Source: a virus. From it: a stretch of 33,641 bases of DNA. The notes under the pieces were generated by a model. The model was not told the DNA's origin. It did not search any database and saw only the letters and a program-made list of their open reading frames with translations. Location: positions 1 through 33,641 of the IMG/VR virus record IMGVR_UViG_3300021961_000334; one strand, given 5' to 3'. Shown one piece after another: positions 1 to 14,600 of the stretch. The first letter of the stretch is position 1, and each line of letters opens with the position of its first letter. A program made the position numbers and the translations under genes.

Positions 1-1075
1 CATTAGCAGTTACTCCTCCAGGAGTAAACTGTCCTGCGTTAAAGATACCTCCATTACCTAAACCATCATTTAATGAGTTAACAACAGTAACATCAAAAGG
101 TTTTACATAATAATGTCCTGATTCATCAAATGTTCTTCTTGCTAAAACATCAGTAAGATCATTATAAAATACAGCACCTACACCACTATATCCTTGTCCA
201 GATTTTTTAGATGTCTGAATAACACCATTGATTATCGTTGCAAGTAAAATAAAATTATCATCATTAAAATCGTCAAGAGGTTTTTTAAATAAACTTGTTG
301 ATATTCTAAGTCTATCTGCTCCTGGAGCAGCATAATTATTATATCCCTGAGAGTTATCGTTTAAAGTTTCGTCTAAATCTGCTGTTACAATTTCTTCATT
401 AATAAAAAGACCAACTCTATAACTTGGATTGGATGAATATTGATCTAATATTAAATTTTCTCTATTTACATTTACAAAGTTTCCTCTAATAAAATAAACA
501 CCACTTTCTATCTGAAAAGAAGAACCAGTAGCAGATGCCCCTTCAGCTAAAGTTGATGCGACAGGAGAACCTGCAGAAATAATGGAGTTTCCAAGTAGTC
601 CAGAGGAAAGAGTTTCATTACAAGTTATAAACTCTCCATCAGAAAAAGTTTGTGTAGAATTATTTGAAGTACTGGAAGTTAAGTAGTTTACATATAAAGT
701 AAGATTGCCATTTACTGAATCTTCTGGAAGTAAAATATTATCAACAAACGCAGTTACCCCAGATGTCTGTCCTGTTATCTTTGTTCCAACCAACTGGTCC
801 GCATATGCAGACACAGGAACCCCTTGATAAGTATTTTCTAATTGAACACAGTAGTAAATTCTATTATATCCAGTGTTTCCTGGAATTACCTTAGCACCTT
901 CTTTAAAGAAGTGTTGACCAAACCTTTCAATTTGATTTTGCAGTATTGATTGAAGAGAAGTTAATTCTCTTGCCTGTACTGGGTATCCTGGTTTGAATAA
1001 TACCTTGTGATAATCATTAGCTGGATCAAAATCATCAAAGTATGGAGATACATTGAGGTTAGTTTGTTGAGGCAT
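1..1075 (-). CDS. Virion structural protein, DUF4815-like (C-terminal part outside window)
   Basis: An open reading frame of 358 codons starts at an ATG (1075) and runs off the left edge, so only the N-terminal part is visible. The protein starts MPQQTNLNVSPYFDDFD and continues with a stretch containing YHKVLFKPGYPVQARELTS and LQSILQNQIERFG. I recall this N-terminus from DUF4815-type structural or tail proteins of T4-like cyanophages, next to the baseplate wedge genes. It lies 6 bp downstream of gp8 and probably shares its late transcript. Likely role: baseplate-proximal or tail-fibre-associated virion component. The exact T4 counterpart (gp9/gp10 region) cannot be settled from the visible part. 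Confidence 0.8.
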   Translation of the reverse strand, partial: MPQQTNLNVSPYFDDFDPANDYHKVLFKPGYPVQARELTSLQSILQNQIERFGQHFFKEGAKVIPGNTGYNRIYYCVQLENTYQGVPVSAYADQLVGTKITGQTSGVTAFVDNILLPEDSVNGNLTLYVNYLTSSTSNNSTQTFSDGEFITCNETLSSGLLGNSIISAGSPVASTLAEGASATGSSFQIESGVYFIRGNFVNVNRENLILDQYSSNPSYRVGLFINEEIVTADLDETLNDNSQGYNNYAAPGADRLRISTSLFKKPLDDFNDDNFILLATIINGVIQTSKKSGQGYSGVGAVFYNDLTDVLARRTFDESGHYYVKPFDVTVVNSLNDGLGNGGIFNAGQFTPGGVTAN

Positions 1076-1081
1076 AATTCT

Positions 1082-2635
1082 TTAGAACTGCAAAATAACT
1101 TTTATGTCTTCCTTTTGGTTTGACGATCTTGTAATAGATGGTCTATTATCAACGTAGATTATACTACCAGAGTGTTTCTTGACCTCAGGATTGGCAATAC
1201 CACTCGTAAAAGTTTGACCAAGATAGTATGTACGATTATTTATTACGGTAGATATACCAGTAAAGTTTGAATCAATATTTAAATCAACACCTACGGTTGG
1301 AGTGATAGTCAATGATCCACCAGTTCCGGGTGATGCAGTAAATTCTGTTAAATCAAATCCATATGTTGGTTGAGTCTGTGCAGTTCCAACTGTATTAAAT
1401 CCAGCAAGACTTCTATCTTGCCAATATTTTAAAACTCCTGTGGTTTGATTGTAACTTACAACTCTACCGACAGCAGTCGTTCCTGTTGAAACTGTTTGTG
1501 TAAAATAAGAATCTGCAGTGAAAGTTGCAGTGCTATATCCAGCTCCTACAAGTTTCAATGCACCAACTGCACTTGCTTTATCCGCAGATAAAAGAGTTGT
1601 TGATCCAAATTGTTGTGGGTTTTCCACAACACCAACTCTAGCAATTTGATTTCCAGTTATAAAATCTGGATTTGTATTGTCATTTTCTATTCTGGAATAT
1701 AGAAGAACATTATATGCACCAAGTTCTCTGTAAATATCATATCCATGTCCACCTTGAGGAGGTATGATAACATTAAAAGTTGGTCTAGTTGTACCAGTTG
1801 GAACTCCACCAGCAACCAAATCAACGTTTCCGTAAGTATATCCAGATCCTTGATTTGAAACGGTAACAGAACTTACCTGTTGGTTTCCATCAATAACAAT
1901 AGTACACTGTGCTCCAGAACCATCACCTTTAATTGGAACCGAAGTATAAATGCTATTTGCTGTTCCTAAACCTACTCCTTTATTGGTTACAGTTACAATC
2001 TTAATAGAACCATCAACTGCGTTATCCCTTACTGCAGAATTATCTGTTGATGTTGCCCAGTCAGAAGGAACTGGCATATAATCAGTAGATTCAAATTTAG
2101 CAACGTCACTTGGTTTAATGGTATAAAGATATTTCCAAATATATCCATCACCACTGGTTCCTGCAGATCTTGGTTCTAAATCCGTAAAAGTTGGTTCGTC
2201 AAGAGATGGTCTACCGGAAGTATTATCCGGATCAACACCATTTTGAAGGCAAATATAAACTCTGAAATCACTATTCATTACAAAATAGTTTGCCAAATAC
2301 AGAGAAGTAGATCCAGAAACTACAGCAGTGTTTGACCTACTATAGTCATGCCTGTACATGTCATATGTTGTTCCAGAAGACCACACTCTTTTAGGAACTA
2401 CTTGTTTGGCATCAGATGAGTTTATTTTTTTCAAAGCAACCATCGTATCCCAATAATCGGATTCTTGGTTGAAGTTATCTTTTGGGGAGGGAGGATTTTC
2501 ATCCCAATCAGTTTGATAATCTGCAGGATTAGTCAGACCAATAAAAGAGTAGTAAGAGTTGCTGGAGTTGGTTACTCCAGCAACAAAATTACTTGCATTT
2601 AATATCCTAATCTGATCAGTTATAATAGCAGACAT
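1082..2635 (-). CDS. 8: Baseplate wedge subunit gp8
   Basis: A 517-residue protein in the T4 order gp6, gp7, gp8. The N-terminal half has features I associate with phage gp8: an early segment with ILNASNFVAGV, then YSFIGLTNPADY, a conserved DGYIWKYLYTIKPSD stretch around residue 165, and the ATG context just after a late promoter. T4 gp8 is 334 residues; cyanophage versions are longer. Around residues 250-275 there is a glycine-rich beta module (SNQGSGYTYGN) that also recurs in the giant neighbouring protein. It would form part of the baseplate wedge. It starts 31 bp downstream of the gp7-position stop, with a NATAAATA late promoter in that gap. Confidence 0.88.
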   Translation of the reverse strand: MSAIITDQIRILNASNFVAGVTNSSNSYYSFIGLTNPADYQTDWDENPPSPKDNFNQESDYWDTMVALKKINSSDAKQVVPKRVWSSGTTYDMYRHDYSRSNTAVVSGSTSLYLANYFVMNSDFRVYICLQNGVDPDNTSGRPSLDEPTFTDLEPRSAGTSGDGYIWKYLYTIKPSDVAKFESTDYMPVPSDWATSTDNSAVRDNAVDGSIKIVTVTNKGVGLGTANSIYTSVPIKGDGSGAQCTIVIDGNQQVSSVTVSNQGSGYTYGNVDLVAGGVPTGTTRPTFNVIIPPQGGHGYDIYRELGAYNVLLYSRIENDNTNPDFITGNQIARVGVVENPQQFGSTTLLSADKASAVGALKLVGAGYSTATFTADSYFTQTVSTGTTAVGRVVSYNQTTGVLKYWQDRSLAGFNTVGTAQTQPTYGFDLTEFTASPGTGGSLTITPTVGVDLNIDSNFTGISTVINNRTYYLGQTFTSGIANPEVKKHSGSIIYVDNRPSITRSSNQKEDIKVILQF

Positions 2636-2653
2636 TTGACACAGGTTTTTCTT

Positions 2654-2661
2654 TATTTATT
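2654..2661 (-). promoter_or_regulatory. Late promoter candidate for gp8
   Basis: On the minus strand this reads AATAAATA followed by AAG. It matches the NATAAATA late promoter of T4-like cyanophages (TATAAATA in T4). It sits in the 31-bp gap between the gp7-position stop and the gp8 start, about 20 bp before the ATG. Confidence 0.6.
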
Positions 2662-2666
2662 AAAGG

Positions 2667-5600
2667 TTAAAGGATATAATTTTTAAACTTCAAGAAATTA
2701 GATCTAGTTATCATTGTTGATGTGGAAATACCAGTTCCTTCAGAAATACCAATTCCAGATTGAGTATATGCTGTATACGAATTCAATCCAGATCTTGCAG
2801 TTAAATCAATTCTTCCCCAACTAAATGTTCCAAAATAATCCGATGTTGTTATTCCAGAGAATCCGTATGTAAAGTTATCAACTTTAACAAACAATCTTCT
2901 TACATAAGTCGTTATTCCAGATACACTGGTAGATATAGACTCCGCACTTGCAACTTCATAAACATTGTCGGCAAAGGAAGTTCCAACACCAACGGTATTA
3001 TCGGAAGAATCGAGTGAAGTTACTGAAGTAGAACCAAGACCAACATTAGAATTTTTAATGATGAAATAATCATTTACACTAATAGAACTAATCGTCAAAG
3101 CAGTTCCTGCAACAGTTGAATTTCTTAAGAATGAATCATATGGAATATGTACATCAAATATCAACTGAGTTCCGATACCGACTGTCGTAGTACCAAATCC
3201 AACAATAACTCCATTTTCACCAGCATAAGTGTTCACACTCACTTCTTCTTCTACATGAGTAGGGGGTGCAATCAGAACTGGTGGTGGATTTGTATTTGTG
3301 TATCCAGTGCCAGCATTTGATAAGGTGATTGTGGTAACTATGCCAGCAGTAATGGAAGAAACTCCAACTGCTGTTGTTCCCAATCCAACTGCCTGTAAAG
3401 TACTACCAATAGTAACGGTTGGTGCTGTAATGTATCCAGAACCACCATCGGATATAGAAATAGACGAAATAGTTCCAAATCCAGAAACAATTGCAGTTGC
3501 AGCTGCAGATGTCTTAGATTCTTGGGGTATAAACTTAACTTTTTTCTGGAAAGTTAAATCTGTATCATTTTCATTCTGAGAATTAAATATTGGTCTCAAA
3601 GTATCAACATATATTGTTGTTGATCCTATTCCGACAGACTTGATAATGTATGCAGATGGATTAATAACTGGTTCATAAAGTTCTCTGTCTTTTCCAACAG
3701 CAATCTGGTCAATGAACTTATCTTCGGTTTGTCGGCACCAAATGACTGGTCTTTCTAATGTCACATCTGTAACATTACCTGGACCTTCATATGGATTTGT
3801 TCCAACAATATTGGTAGATTTGACCTGATCTACAACCCTCTTATCTTCACTGAGAGATGATGCTTGTCCAATAGATGGATCATTTATAATCTGCAAGGTG
3901 TCACCAACTTTGACAGTTTCAATTACATTTCTAAAGACAACATCAGCATCACCACTTCCCTTGTAGAAGAGAATGTTTACAGAATCACCAACCCTCAAAG
4001 CTTCGGTGAAAGTAATAATACTTCCTCCATTAAATGTATATCCATCTCCAGGAACTTGTAATATATCATTAACAAATATAAGCAAAACATCCTGAACATT
4101 AATCTTAGAACCTTTTGCTGCTACAATGGAAACCTGAGTTCCTGATTGTAGTAATGGGAAGTCTTTTCTTTCCCCATCAATATACTCACCAATATTGTCA
4201 AATGCTTGTAAGGTTCCTATAGACCATCCAGTAAATTCATCATTATATATTTCATCGATGGTTATTTGGAATTCATTTCCAGAATAAGATGATGTTGTTG
4301 GAATTCCAGTTGTTCCACCAATAGCAACTGTAAGTATTTCACCATTTCCATAGGCATATCCAGTGTTTTTAATTTCAAAACCAATGACACTGGAACCTTG
4401 ACCGACAACTATATCTATGGTTGCCTCTGTTCCAAATCCAGTAACAGAATCGGAACTATATTGCAGTGCTATATCCGAATAACTAAGTGGAGCATCAAAG
4501 AAGACATATGGTTGATTTGTTGAAGTATATCCAGAACCTGGATTTGTAATAGCAACACTGACAATGTGACCACCACTAATAGCAGCAGTTCCAATAAACT
4601 CTAAGTTTGAAACTCCAGTGCTTGAAGTTCCAACACCAACGTTTACTACAGTTTGAACACCGACTCGATAACCAGATCCACTGTTACCAATACTGATAGA
4701 TTGAATTGTTCCGAGACCAGAAATAATTGCAGTTCCACCAGCAGAAACTAGTGGTTGATAACCAAATCCTTCTGTAGATCCAACGGAAACAATGATTCCA
4801 CCTCTAGGATAACTAGAAATACCGACATCAGGACCTAATGGTGTTGTATTAGTTCCTTGGAAGGTAATTGAAGTTATTCCAGAAGATTCACTTAAAACGT
4901 ATTGATCCGAAATACCAGGTGCTTGGAAAATATCATTGATCAGAATGATTGCATTTTCAGTAGAAATTCCTGTTACATCAGATGAATTTTGTTTCAGAGT
5001 AAACTCACTCTTAGTTGCATTAAACTGATCAGAAATATCGTCAAAGATATAATTTCTATAATAAGACTCATTAGAACTATTTGTAATACCAGATCTGATA
5101 AATGTTCTTCCTTGGAAACTAGATGATGTGGTAATTCCCGTCCAATCTCTTTCGTCTGGGGGATTTGTTGTACTTCCAATAGGAGTATTTCCATATGGAG
5201 CTTCGGTGAAGTTTAAGTGATTATCTACAATATTGTAATTACCAACAATCTTCGTAACCAGATCTCCAGTAGAAGCTGTTCCAATCTTTGTTCCCAGCCA
5301 AGGTCTACGAACTCTTATCGCATTTGTGCTACCAATACCAACACCTTCAATTTTCATAATCTCGTCACCAATCTTAATCAAGTCAGATCCAAAGAATGAT
5401 GTAATACCACTAAAGTATACAATATTGTCCAGAACAGTTAATTGATCTGACAGAGATGTTGTTACTGCAGTAGAAACGATTGGTGATTGAATAATGTTGT
5501 CTAAAGCAACAATAACCTTTGCATTTTGATTTGTTGCAATAAATCTATGAGAAGTTCCAATACCAACACTTTCAAGGTCAACAACTTCTGGAATAGATTT

Positions 5601-8600
5601 GAGTGCATTTTCAGCACTGGTTGCAATCTTGATATTGTTATCATCAACCTTTACTGCATAAAGATTTTCACCAGGTAAGAATGTTGTATTAGATGCACCG
5701 ACAAAACTGGTTGTTGCAATTCCAATAGCAGAATTTGTGTTACCAACATGGTTGTATCTAATTTTTTCACCACTTACAAAGAAGTGATTTGGTATTTTAA
5801 TCGTGTTGGTCGTAACATCAACAATAGAACCATCATTTGCTTCAAAATACCTTTCAAAGATCTGCAGATTTTCGTGCTTAAGTTCAAATTCTCTCTTAAC
5901 GTCAGATTCTGTCCCGGTATAATCTCCAAACCCACTATTAATAGATCCATTTGTAAAATCTATTTCATTTGATAAAGTTGTATCTTCATTAAGGGACAAT
6001 GCATTCATGTATACATTGACTACGGTATCAATACTTGCATTAGGAGTAAATACGAGAGAGACTGTTCCAGCAGCAGATACTCTTGAACCAAAAGTTCCTA
6101 ATCCAGAAACAGTTTCTACAATACCAAATTCGGTTTGGTATGTTTCATAACTACTTAATGCATCAACATAATCATCAACAACAACAATCTCAGACATTTG
6201 GAATCTGGTGTTTGTTGTATCTGCAACTTGTACTATAAAGTATGCCGCATCATAATTGTCTGGATATTCTGCAACAGTGTTGATTCCAGGAGATCCAGAA
6301 GAAGTTATACTTGTTGTTTTTGCTTCAATTCTTGATCTAGTGAGATCAACAGTTCCAATACCAGTGAAGGTATCACTTGCAAGTCCAACTTGAATTGTAT
6401 TAATAACTCCAGTTGTTGCAATACCAACTGCTGTTGGAATAAAATCAACATTGAGAGAATCTCCACTAAAATACGCATGATATGTTCCAAGACCAGTTGC
6501 AGAGTATTCACCAAGATTTGTTGTCAGTCTTCCGTATTCCAGAAGTTCAATATTTGCACCATCATGAACAATATTGAGTTCTATTGCCTCATATTCTTCA
6601 TTTCTAGTGGTGTCTGGATTAATAGCAACTAAAATTTTAGCAGTAGTAAACGTATTTGCGATAGAAACAATCGTAGTAGTAACGCCAGAAGTTACTGGAG
6701 AACTTGCTGAATCAATAAGTGCGATTCCACCCAGAGATGTTGTTCCAATACCCAAGAAAACATCGTTTAGGTTGTATGATAGTAAACTTACATCATAATC
6801 ATTTACAGTATATCTTGTTGGATAGAACTGAAGTTGTCCATTAGTACCGGAAATAGCAAAATCAAAAGATCCTTGATCATATGTAGTTTCAATTCTTCCA
6901 TATTGATTTAAATATCCAAAAGATCCATCATGCAGCAAGTCAACAAGGAGTAACTGTCTTTGTGCAGTGTATCTCTTGTCTCTTACATACGTAATATACT
7001 TTTGGAAAGTAATGTCAGACAAACTAAAGGCATTGACAATACTAAATGGAGTAGATCTTGGGTTACTATTAAACTGACCTCCAAGATCATCAATGGAAAG
7101 AACTCTATTTCCTACAGACTCAAAATAATCAGTTAAAACTCTATTTGAGAAAATAATTTCATCTGAAACAACTTTTGAGTTTTGATTCAGATTATTTTCC
7201 GTAACCAGATCAAAGTCATATACACAATGCAAACTTGCAAATCCATCAAGATTATAAACAGAATCCAGATTTGTAGTATTTGTAGTAAGACCTACAATCA
7301 TACTATTGCTATTTTGAGTTTCTAACTGATAATCTGAAAACTTTTTAAATCCTAAGGTGTGGTTCAAACTCGCAACAGTTTCATTCCAAGTATCGTAAGG
7401 AATTTCTGATTTAAGAGAATATGAGAAGTTTTGATAGTAGAAACTATCTTGAATCTTTTGAAGTTCAAAGTTAAGACGACCAGAATCCTCTTGCCATCCC
7501 GTTATTACTTTTGATATTGGATTGAGACTTACATAAGATTCAAAAGATTTAATGGATGATGCAATTCCCTGCAACTTAGAGGTTGATCCTTCTATGATAT
7601 CTCCAACAACAAAAGAGTCATCGGATGAGACAGTTAGGGTGGTAATCTTTGCATCCCAATCATCAACAATTCCAGTTGCATTATCAGAAACTACAATTTC
7701 TCCTTTTACATAATTTCTTACACTTAAAGTAGATTCAAAAATTGGGAAATGTTTTTCTGCAAGTATTTTGCCCGATGAGTTTATCGCATCAAACTGACCT
7801 GGAAACTCTCCATTTTCAAACAATCCAGACATGCTATATGAAACACTTCCAATACCACCAAGATTTTCAGTGACTGCCGTTACAGTAAATCTATTGTAAC
7901 CATACTCTGCTGAATTATATCCCTTTCCGGTAGACCCAACACCAACACTGACATTTTCAACCAGGACTTTATCCCCAACTGCAAATGGGAAGGAGTTTTG
8001 AGTGCTGAATCCAACGGATAAGGTTGCTGTTGCAACTTCAGTTAAAGAATCAAATGTAATTGTATTAATTCCAACTCCAGCACCACTTCTTGTAGGAATG
8101 ATTACTGGAGAAACATTACTCATCCCCTTAGTATTCTCTAATATTTCAACATTGTTGCTTCCAAGAGTTACTTTCAGTGCAACGTCAGAAACTACTTCTC
8201 CGGTTTTTCCATCAAAAACAACTAGTGTTGGTGGGACAGAAAATCCTCTACCAAAAGAAGTGATTCCAACACTTTCAAAAGATGCAAGAGAATCAATTTT
8301 TATTACTTGTGGTAAAAGAATTGTTGGGTCTAAAGTTGGATCGGAGGGGAAAGTATATCCAATATCTTTCAATCTCATTTTTTTGAGAGATCCAACACTG
8401 GAACTCTTAGATTCTAAAATAGCACCAGATCCAGAGGAAGTAGTTACTGTTGTTATTCCTGGAAGTGAATAATAGTTTTTACCTGGATTGGTAATATTAA
8501 CACTTGCTATTGGACCATAAGTGTGAGTACAATCTGTTTCATAAGATATGATAGAAGTGCTACCATATGAGGATTCTTCTGGAACATCTTTTATACTATA

Positions 8601-11600
8601 GGTGAATGCATTTGTCGCACCAACACTTATTGTGTGTTTTCCATTATATACACTCTCCAATACTTCTAGCTTGGAACCAGATACCACTTCATTATCTGAT
8701 AAAATTTCAGATTTAACTACTGGGAGATCACTCTCATAAATTGGGGTTAGTTTGTAATATAAAGATCTTGGAATATTTCCATTGACTGTTAAAGTTGCAG
8801 TAGCACCAGATGTTCCTACTTTTCCAGATCTTGTTAATTCGAAGACATTGCTGTCTTTTGATTTATCCCATTCTTTGGTAAATTTTTCATCTGTGTATAA
8901 TTCAAACTCAAAAGCAGAGTACGTTGTTCCTTGTTTTACATAAGAAAGTGACCCATCAGATAAATCAAACGTTACTGTTGAATTCTTGTAAAGTTTAATC
9001 TGTGGATTTACTGGATTAATAGTTCCATACGATGCACTTGTTATTCCTACAACATCTGGTTTAGGTTTGACAGAATCGTAATAGGTGTTAGATAGTTTGA
9101 TAGTGTTGTCATCAACTCTAACAATATAGTACATACTATCACTGGAGAGTCCAACTGAAGATGAATCAGATGTGTGTATAATCTTATCTCCAGTCTTAAA
9201 TCCGTGAGATGCAATTGTTATTTCATTTGTAGTTGTATTAACCCCTGCAGTAACAAATCCAACTGGATTGACAACTAACCTTCTATTAAAATCGTTATAT
9301 TTTAATGTTAATGTTTTTGCATTTTGTGGGTTGACGTTTACAAAAACATTATGAAGTGGGCTAAGTCCATGAGTTTCTGCTGTTGATACAGTAACTAAGT
9401 TTCTCTTTACTGTGCCAGTAATAATATCATAGTTTGTTGTAAAACTATGCGTATCCCCCGATCCAACAGTTCTAAATGCTAAAGTCGTTGAAGATCTATG
9501 AGTGCTTGCAATACCAACAAAAGTTCCTGTTGTACCCAAACCAACTCTGACAGTAGCAATACCGATCAAATCTTCATCAATTTTGGCAACAAATAAAGTT
9601 TGTCCATCAGAGAGTGTAGTGCCGACACCTACATTTGTTTCGTCTTGTACTATTATTCCACTTCCACCAGTTCCTGAAGAATATGTAAGTTGATCTCCAG
9701 TTCTCAGGTTGTGATTTCTAATAAAAATAGTTTTTGTTGGAATAAACTTCTGAGTCAATCCAGCACCTGGATTTGAGAAAGTAATAGTTGTACCAATACC
9801 CACACCAGAAGTTGTTCCAAGACCAACAGACTCTGAAGGATCAAAGTAGATTTGTTTGTTTAATCTGTAAGAATAATCTGTCTTAAATCCGGCATTTATT
9901 TTTATTTTTCTCGAATCTTCATATACAAATTTTCCTATTGTATGAGAAGATCCTGTTGATCCATCTACCTCTCTAAGAACTCTAATTCTTGATGACAATG
10001 GGTCTACATTTAAGACTTTAATTCTTTCAGTACCAACTTTAAGAATATCATTCTCTCTAATATTTGGATAAGACAAGTCTCCAGTAACTCTAAAATAAGT
10101 TACTATTCCAGTTGTTGCTGTATCTCCAATAGCAACTCCTGTTGTTCCAACCCCAGCTATTGCTAATCTATTAGTTTGGATTCCTGCAGAATAAAATCCC
10201 TCGATGTTAGATGAAGTTGTTGATAGTCCAGAAATTGATATTGTATCCAGATTGATAAAGTTGTGGGGATTATCTGCAAATAGTAAATATTCTCCTGCAG
10301 ATTCTCCTGGATAGAATTCAACATTGTTAATAGTGCTGGAAGCAACACTAATGCTACTTACAGATCTTCCTTTCAGTCTACTAACCTTTGCATATACACT
10401 ATCACCTTTGGTTCCTTCATTGTCGAATACCAGAGTTTCTCCAACTCTATATCCACTACCACCAGTAACAATACCAATACTTTCAATCGTTCCTGGAGAA
10501 ACTGCAGTTATTGTTGCGGTTTGCTTTAACTCATTTGGTATATAAAGATATTCATATTGGGAATCACCCTCTATAAGATTATGAGGTTGTGTATTTCTAC
10601 GCCAACCACTACTAATATCAAATGACTCTAAGTTAGAGTCTGGAGTAAAGTTAAACTGATCTGGAACTCCCTTATAATTTTGTCCAACAATATATGGGAA
10701 TACTGGTTTACGATATTTTTCAAAAACTCCAGATGTTTCTGAAAACTTATCATTGATGGTTGTAAAATATGCATATGTACCATTTGGAAACTCTGGTGTT
10801 ATACAGAATCTACCATTGTTCTCATCAAGAATTGTATCATCAAAAACTTTATTGTGAGTGTAGTCTTCAATAAAAAATCCTTCTGGGAAAATTGATGTTG
10901 GTGGTCTATTTTCTTTAATATCTAAAGAATATCCCGATTTCATTTGTGAAATTACCCCACCATCCTTATTTCTAAATCCATATGGACCATAGATTGGATG
11001 TCCATCATAAGCAAATCCTAAAATTGGAGAATGCTTTCTTGAAGGTTCTTCAATTCCATTGACTCTTCTTAAATCCTTTTCTCCATATAAAACATTGCCT
11101 GATTGATCTGATGCATAGACAATTTCTCTAAGTTTTCTGGGAGCATACAAGTGAGAATACTGCAATCCAAAATCATTAGATTTTAATCCATTAACAACAA
11201 CACCATCATCAGAAGCAAAATATGGGTAATATTTTTCAAACAGATTAACTCTCCAAGATTGGATGTTTGCTTTAAACTCTGGAAGAATTCGAATAGATCC
11301 TGCTGGAATTACATCAATAGTTGTGCTATTTTGATCATATCCTGCACCAGGTTCTATTATTTTAACTGAAGTTACTGATCCGTTTTCTAAAACTGGTGTA
11401 AGAACTGCTCCAACACCACTACCATTGATTCTAAGGTCTGGAGTTGAAAGATATCTACTTCCAGTTTTTAGAACAATAACCTGAGATATTTTACCATTAA
11501 CAATAATTGGTTTTAGTTGGCACTCTGATCCAGAATCGATTGATATTTTTGGTTGTCTATCAAGATTGAGAATTTCTGAAGATCCATATCCAACTCCATT

Positions 11601-14600
11601 ATTTTCAAGATGAATAGAAGTTACAGTTCCTCTGACAATCGGTTGTAAGGATCCCTTGAACGTCTCCAGTCCAATAGAAGATATGCCGACATTACCTAAA
11701 ACGGATACAGTGATTTCTGGGTAGTTAAAGATGTGAGTTCCAACCCCAACAGAGGTCATATTAACATATTGTCTGGTTCTATAATAAAACTCTCTATCAG
11801 AAGAAACTCCGACCTGAGATAATTTAAAAGAGTCTCTATCTATTCTTGTTACATAATATTCCGTATCTGTAGTAAGACCAGAAACTGGGGTTCCATTGCA
11901 GGTGTATTTTACTTTTTCTCCAGACTTATAATCGTGGTTAGATAATACAACCAAGTTTGATGCTGTATTGATTCCGGTCAATGCTGCAGTGGTTCTTTTC
12001 TTATTTTCATATCCAATTCCAGATCTAGTAATATTAACAGATTGGATTACGGACTTCTTGCTTTCAGATTGTAAAGAGTGCTTACCAATACCATAGTCAG
12101 TCAAGAATACGGTATTAATTCCTGAAATTGCATCACCTTCGGTTTTGTGAAGACGAACTGTGATGTTGTCAAGAACAGAAACATAATAAGAAGAATTTGT
12201 AACTATTCCACTAATGCCATCTTGAAGTTTAGTTCTGTATATTACTTTTTCTGCATTTCTAAACTTGTGATAAGTCGAAAAACCAATTCTTGATTGAGTT
12301 GATGCTGTGCCAACAATAATATTAGCAGAAACTGCATCTGCGAAAAACTCTACCTCATGATTGATCAACTTCATGTTGACCTGGCCAATAGCTCCTGTGC
12401 CATTTCCACCTTCAATCTTTAACGTAGGAGTTCCAATAAAATCAAATCCAGGATCAACAACTCTTATCTCTTTGAATGATCCAGAAACTGCAAGATATCC
12501 AGTTGCTCCAGTTCCTACGGCATCATTGATTATTAAGTTCGGAATATTAATAACATCGATGTTAGTTCCTGGAGAGAGAACGTCAATACTATTAATTTTT
12601 CCGTATTTAATAATATCTTTTGACTTGTAGTTAAGAATCTCTACACCATTGACCAAGATACCTGTAAATCCTGGTTTCGTTTCGGAGGTGGTTTCGTTGA
12701 TTAATGGAGTGGATAATTTTCTAAGAAGTTTTTGAGGACCTAATGATTTACCTTTAAACTCAAATGGTCTTATAGTACTGTTAGCAACTGTAACTGCATT
12801 ATCTACGGAAACAAACTTTGAGTTGTAAATATCATCACTACTTCTTGAAAACTTTAAAGTAGAAGAATTTACTCTCTTAACAAAATATAGACCATCAGCA
12901 AACAAACCAGTGTCTCTTACTTGTCTGGTGGAACTATTACCAGAATCATCAATGTATGTTTTATTAATTAATTGTGCTTCATAATAAACAGCATCTCCTG
13001 TATAAAATCCATGCTCTACACCAGGAGATATTTCAAACTCATCTCCAACAAATGTCCCCGAAAAAGAAAATACTCTTGGTGAAACGTTCGTTGGTTCAGA
13101 ATCATAATGTGGTATTGATGGAGAAGAAATCAGATAATCCCCATTTTCATTTTTATATACATTGTTAACATCAGTGGAATATATTACTGCGGAAGGAAAT
13201 GTTGTTGAGGATACTTTTTGAATACTTCTTTGGATTTTATATGTTTGATTTGTATTTAATACACCTTGTCCCCTTATTTCAAAAGTTTTTTCTCCAGATA
13301 TTGATACAATTTTGGTTTGTACTTTAGTTCCATTAGAGAGAATAATATTTGCAAAATCTCCAGATCTAAACTGATTTGCCACATTTACAGTGACTTTGTA
13401 AGTGCTGTTTGAAGAATCTATCAGTTCAATTTTGCCGATTTTATATGTTGGTGCAACATTATAAAACCACTTATTTGTTTTGAAATTATTTTCACTTACT
13501 CCAAGCGTTGTTACATTAACTATGCCATTATTTCTCAGATTATTTGTATTCTTTGGAAGACGTAAATCTCCCAAAACAGAATTTATTCTTACCTCAATAA
13601 TCTCATCTTGATTTAAATTAGATCTTCCATAAGCAAAGGTATTAACCCCAACAACAGATCCATCAGATATGCCCAAATTTAAATTACTAACACCATAAAA
13701 TTGAGTTAGAGATTTTGAAGTATAAGATACTACACCAATACTGTTGTTTGAATAGTTAAAATAAAGTTCTCCTGTTGTTCCAAATCCAACGGTTGAATCG
13801 ACATCAAGAACTGTAGATCCAGCAGCAACTTGACCAATTACTCTTGTCGTTGGATTTGTTCTAAACTGACCATAAACAGATCCGTTTACTCTAATATCTT
13901 TATCATATCCACCATCAATACTGAGTTTATAATAGGTCTTTCCATACCCAACAGATATTTTTTCAACATCTGTAATTGGAGCATATGCTTTTTTTATATT
14001 TGTTCCAAACTTATATTCATCTTGATATAAAGTAGCATTCTTTAAATTTTCTGGATCTCCTTGAATTGCCTCTACTACTAATTGATTTACAATTTGATAT
14101 TGGGCATTTGATGGAGTAAACAGAAAATCTTTTGGTTTTACAATCTTTACTTCTTTATTATAAAGTGCTTTGAATAATATTTCAAAAGAAACATCCGTAC
14201 CCTTGCTCAGATAAAAATCTTTTGCCTGCTTTATAAAAAGATTTTGATTGAGGTCTGAAGTTAGTTGCTTGTTTTGCAATCCAGGAAAAACTTGATGTTT
14301 TGTTTTAAGTAAAAACTGCTTTAAAAATAAGCAACTTAAATTGGTAATCGTTGACTGATCCTTATGATCATCGGATTCAGTTTCTTTAAAAACTACTTCT
14401 TCTTTATTAATTTCACTTCTATATGAAGTTATTCCAACAAATCCCCTAATACATCCAGTGAAGGAAAAATCAGTTTTTCCTGTATAAGTTATTACTTCAT
14501 CATTTATTTTTAAAAGACCATAAGAGTTTGGAAATCCTATGGTTCCACTTGGAGACTCTGTAGGATCTACAGGAATCGTTGTTGCATCAAAATCAAGATC

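Noticed and set aside
3298-14030. Plus-strand and alternative-frame open reading frames within the giant gene
   Set aside because: They lie opposite a continuous 12-kb coding frame, have no ribosome sites and look like antisense of the repetitive beta modules.
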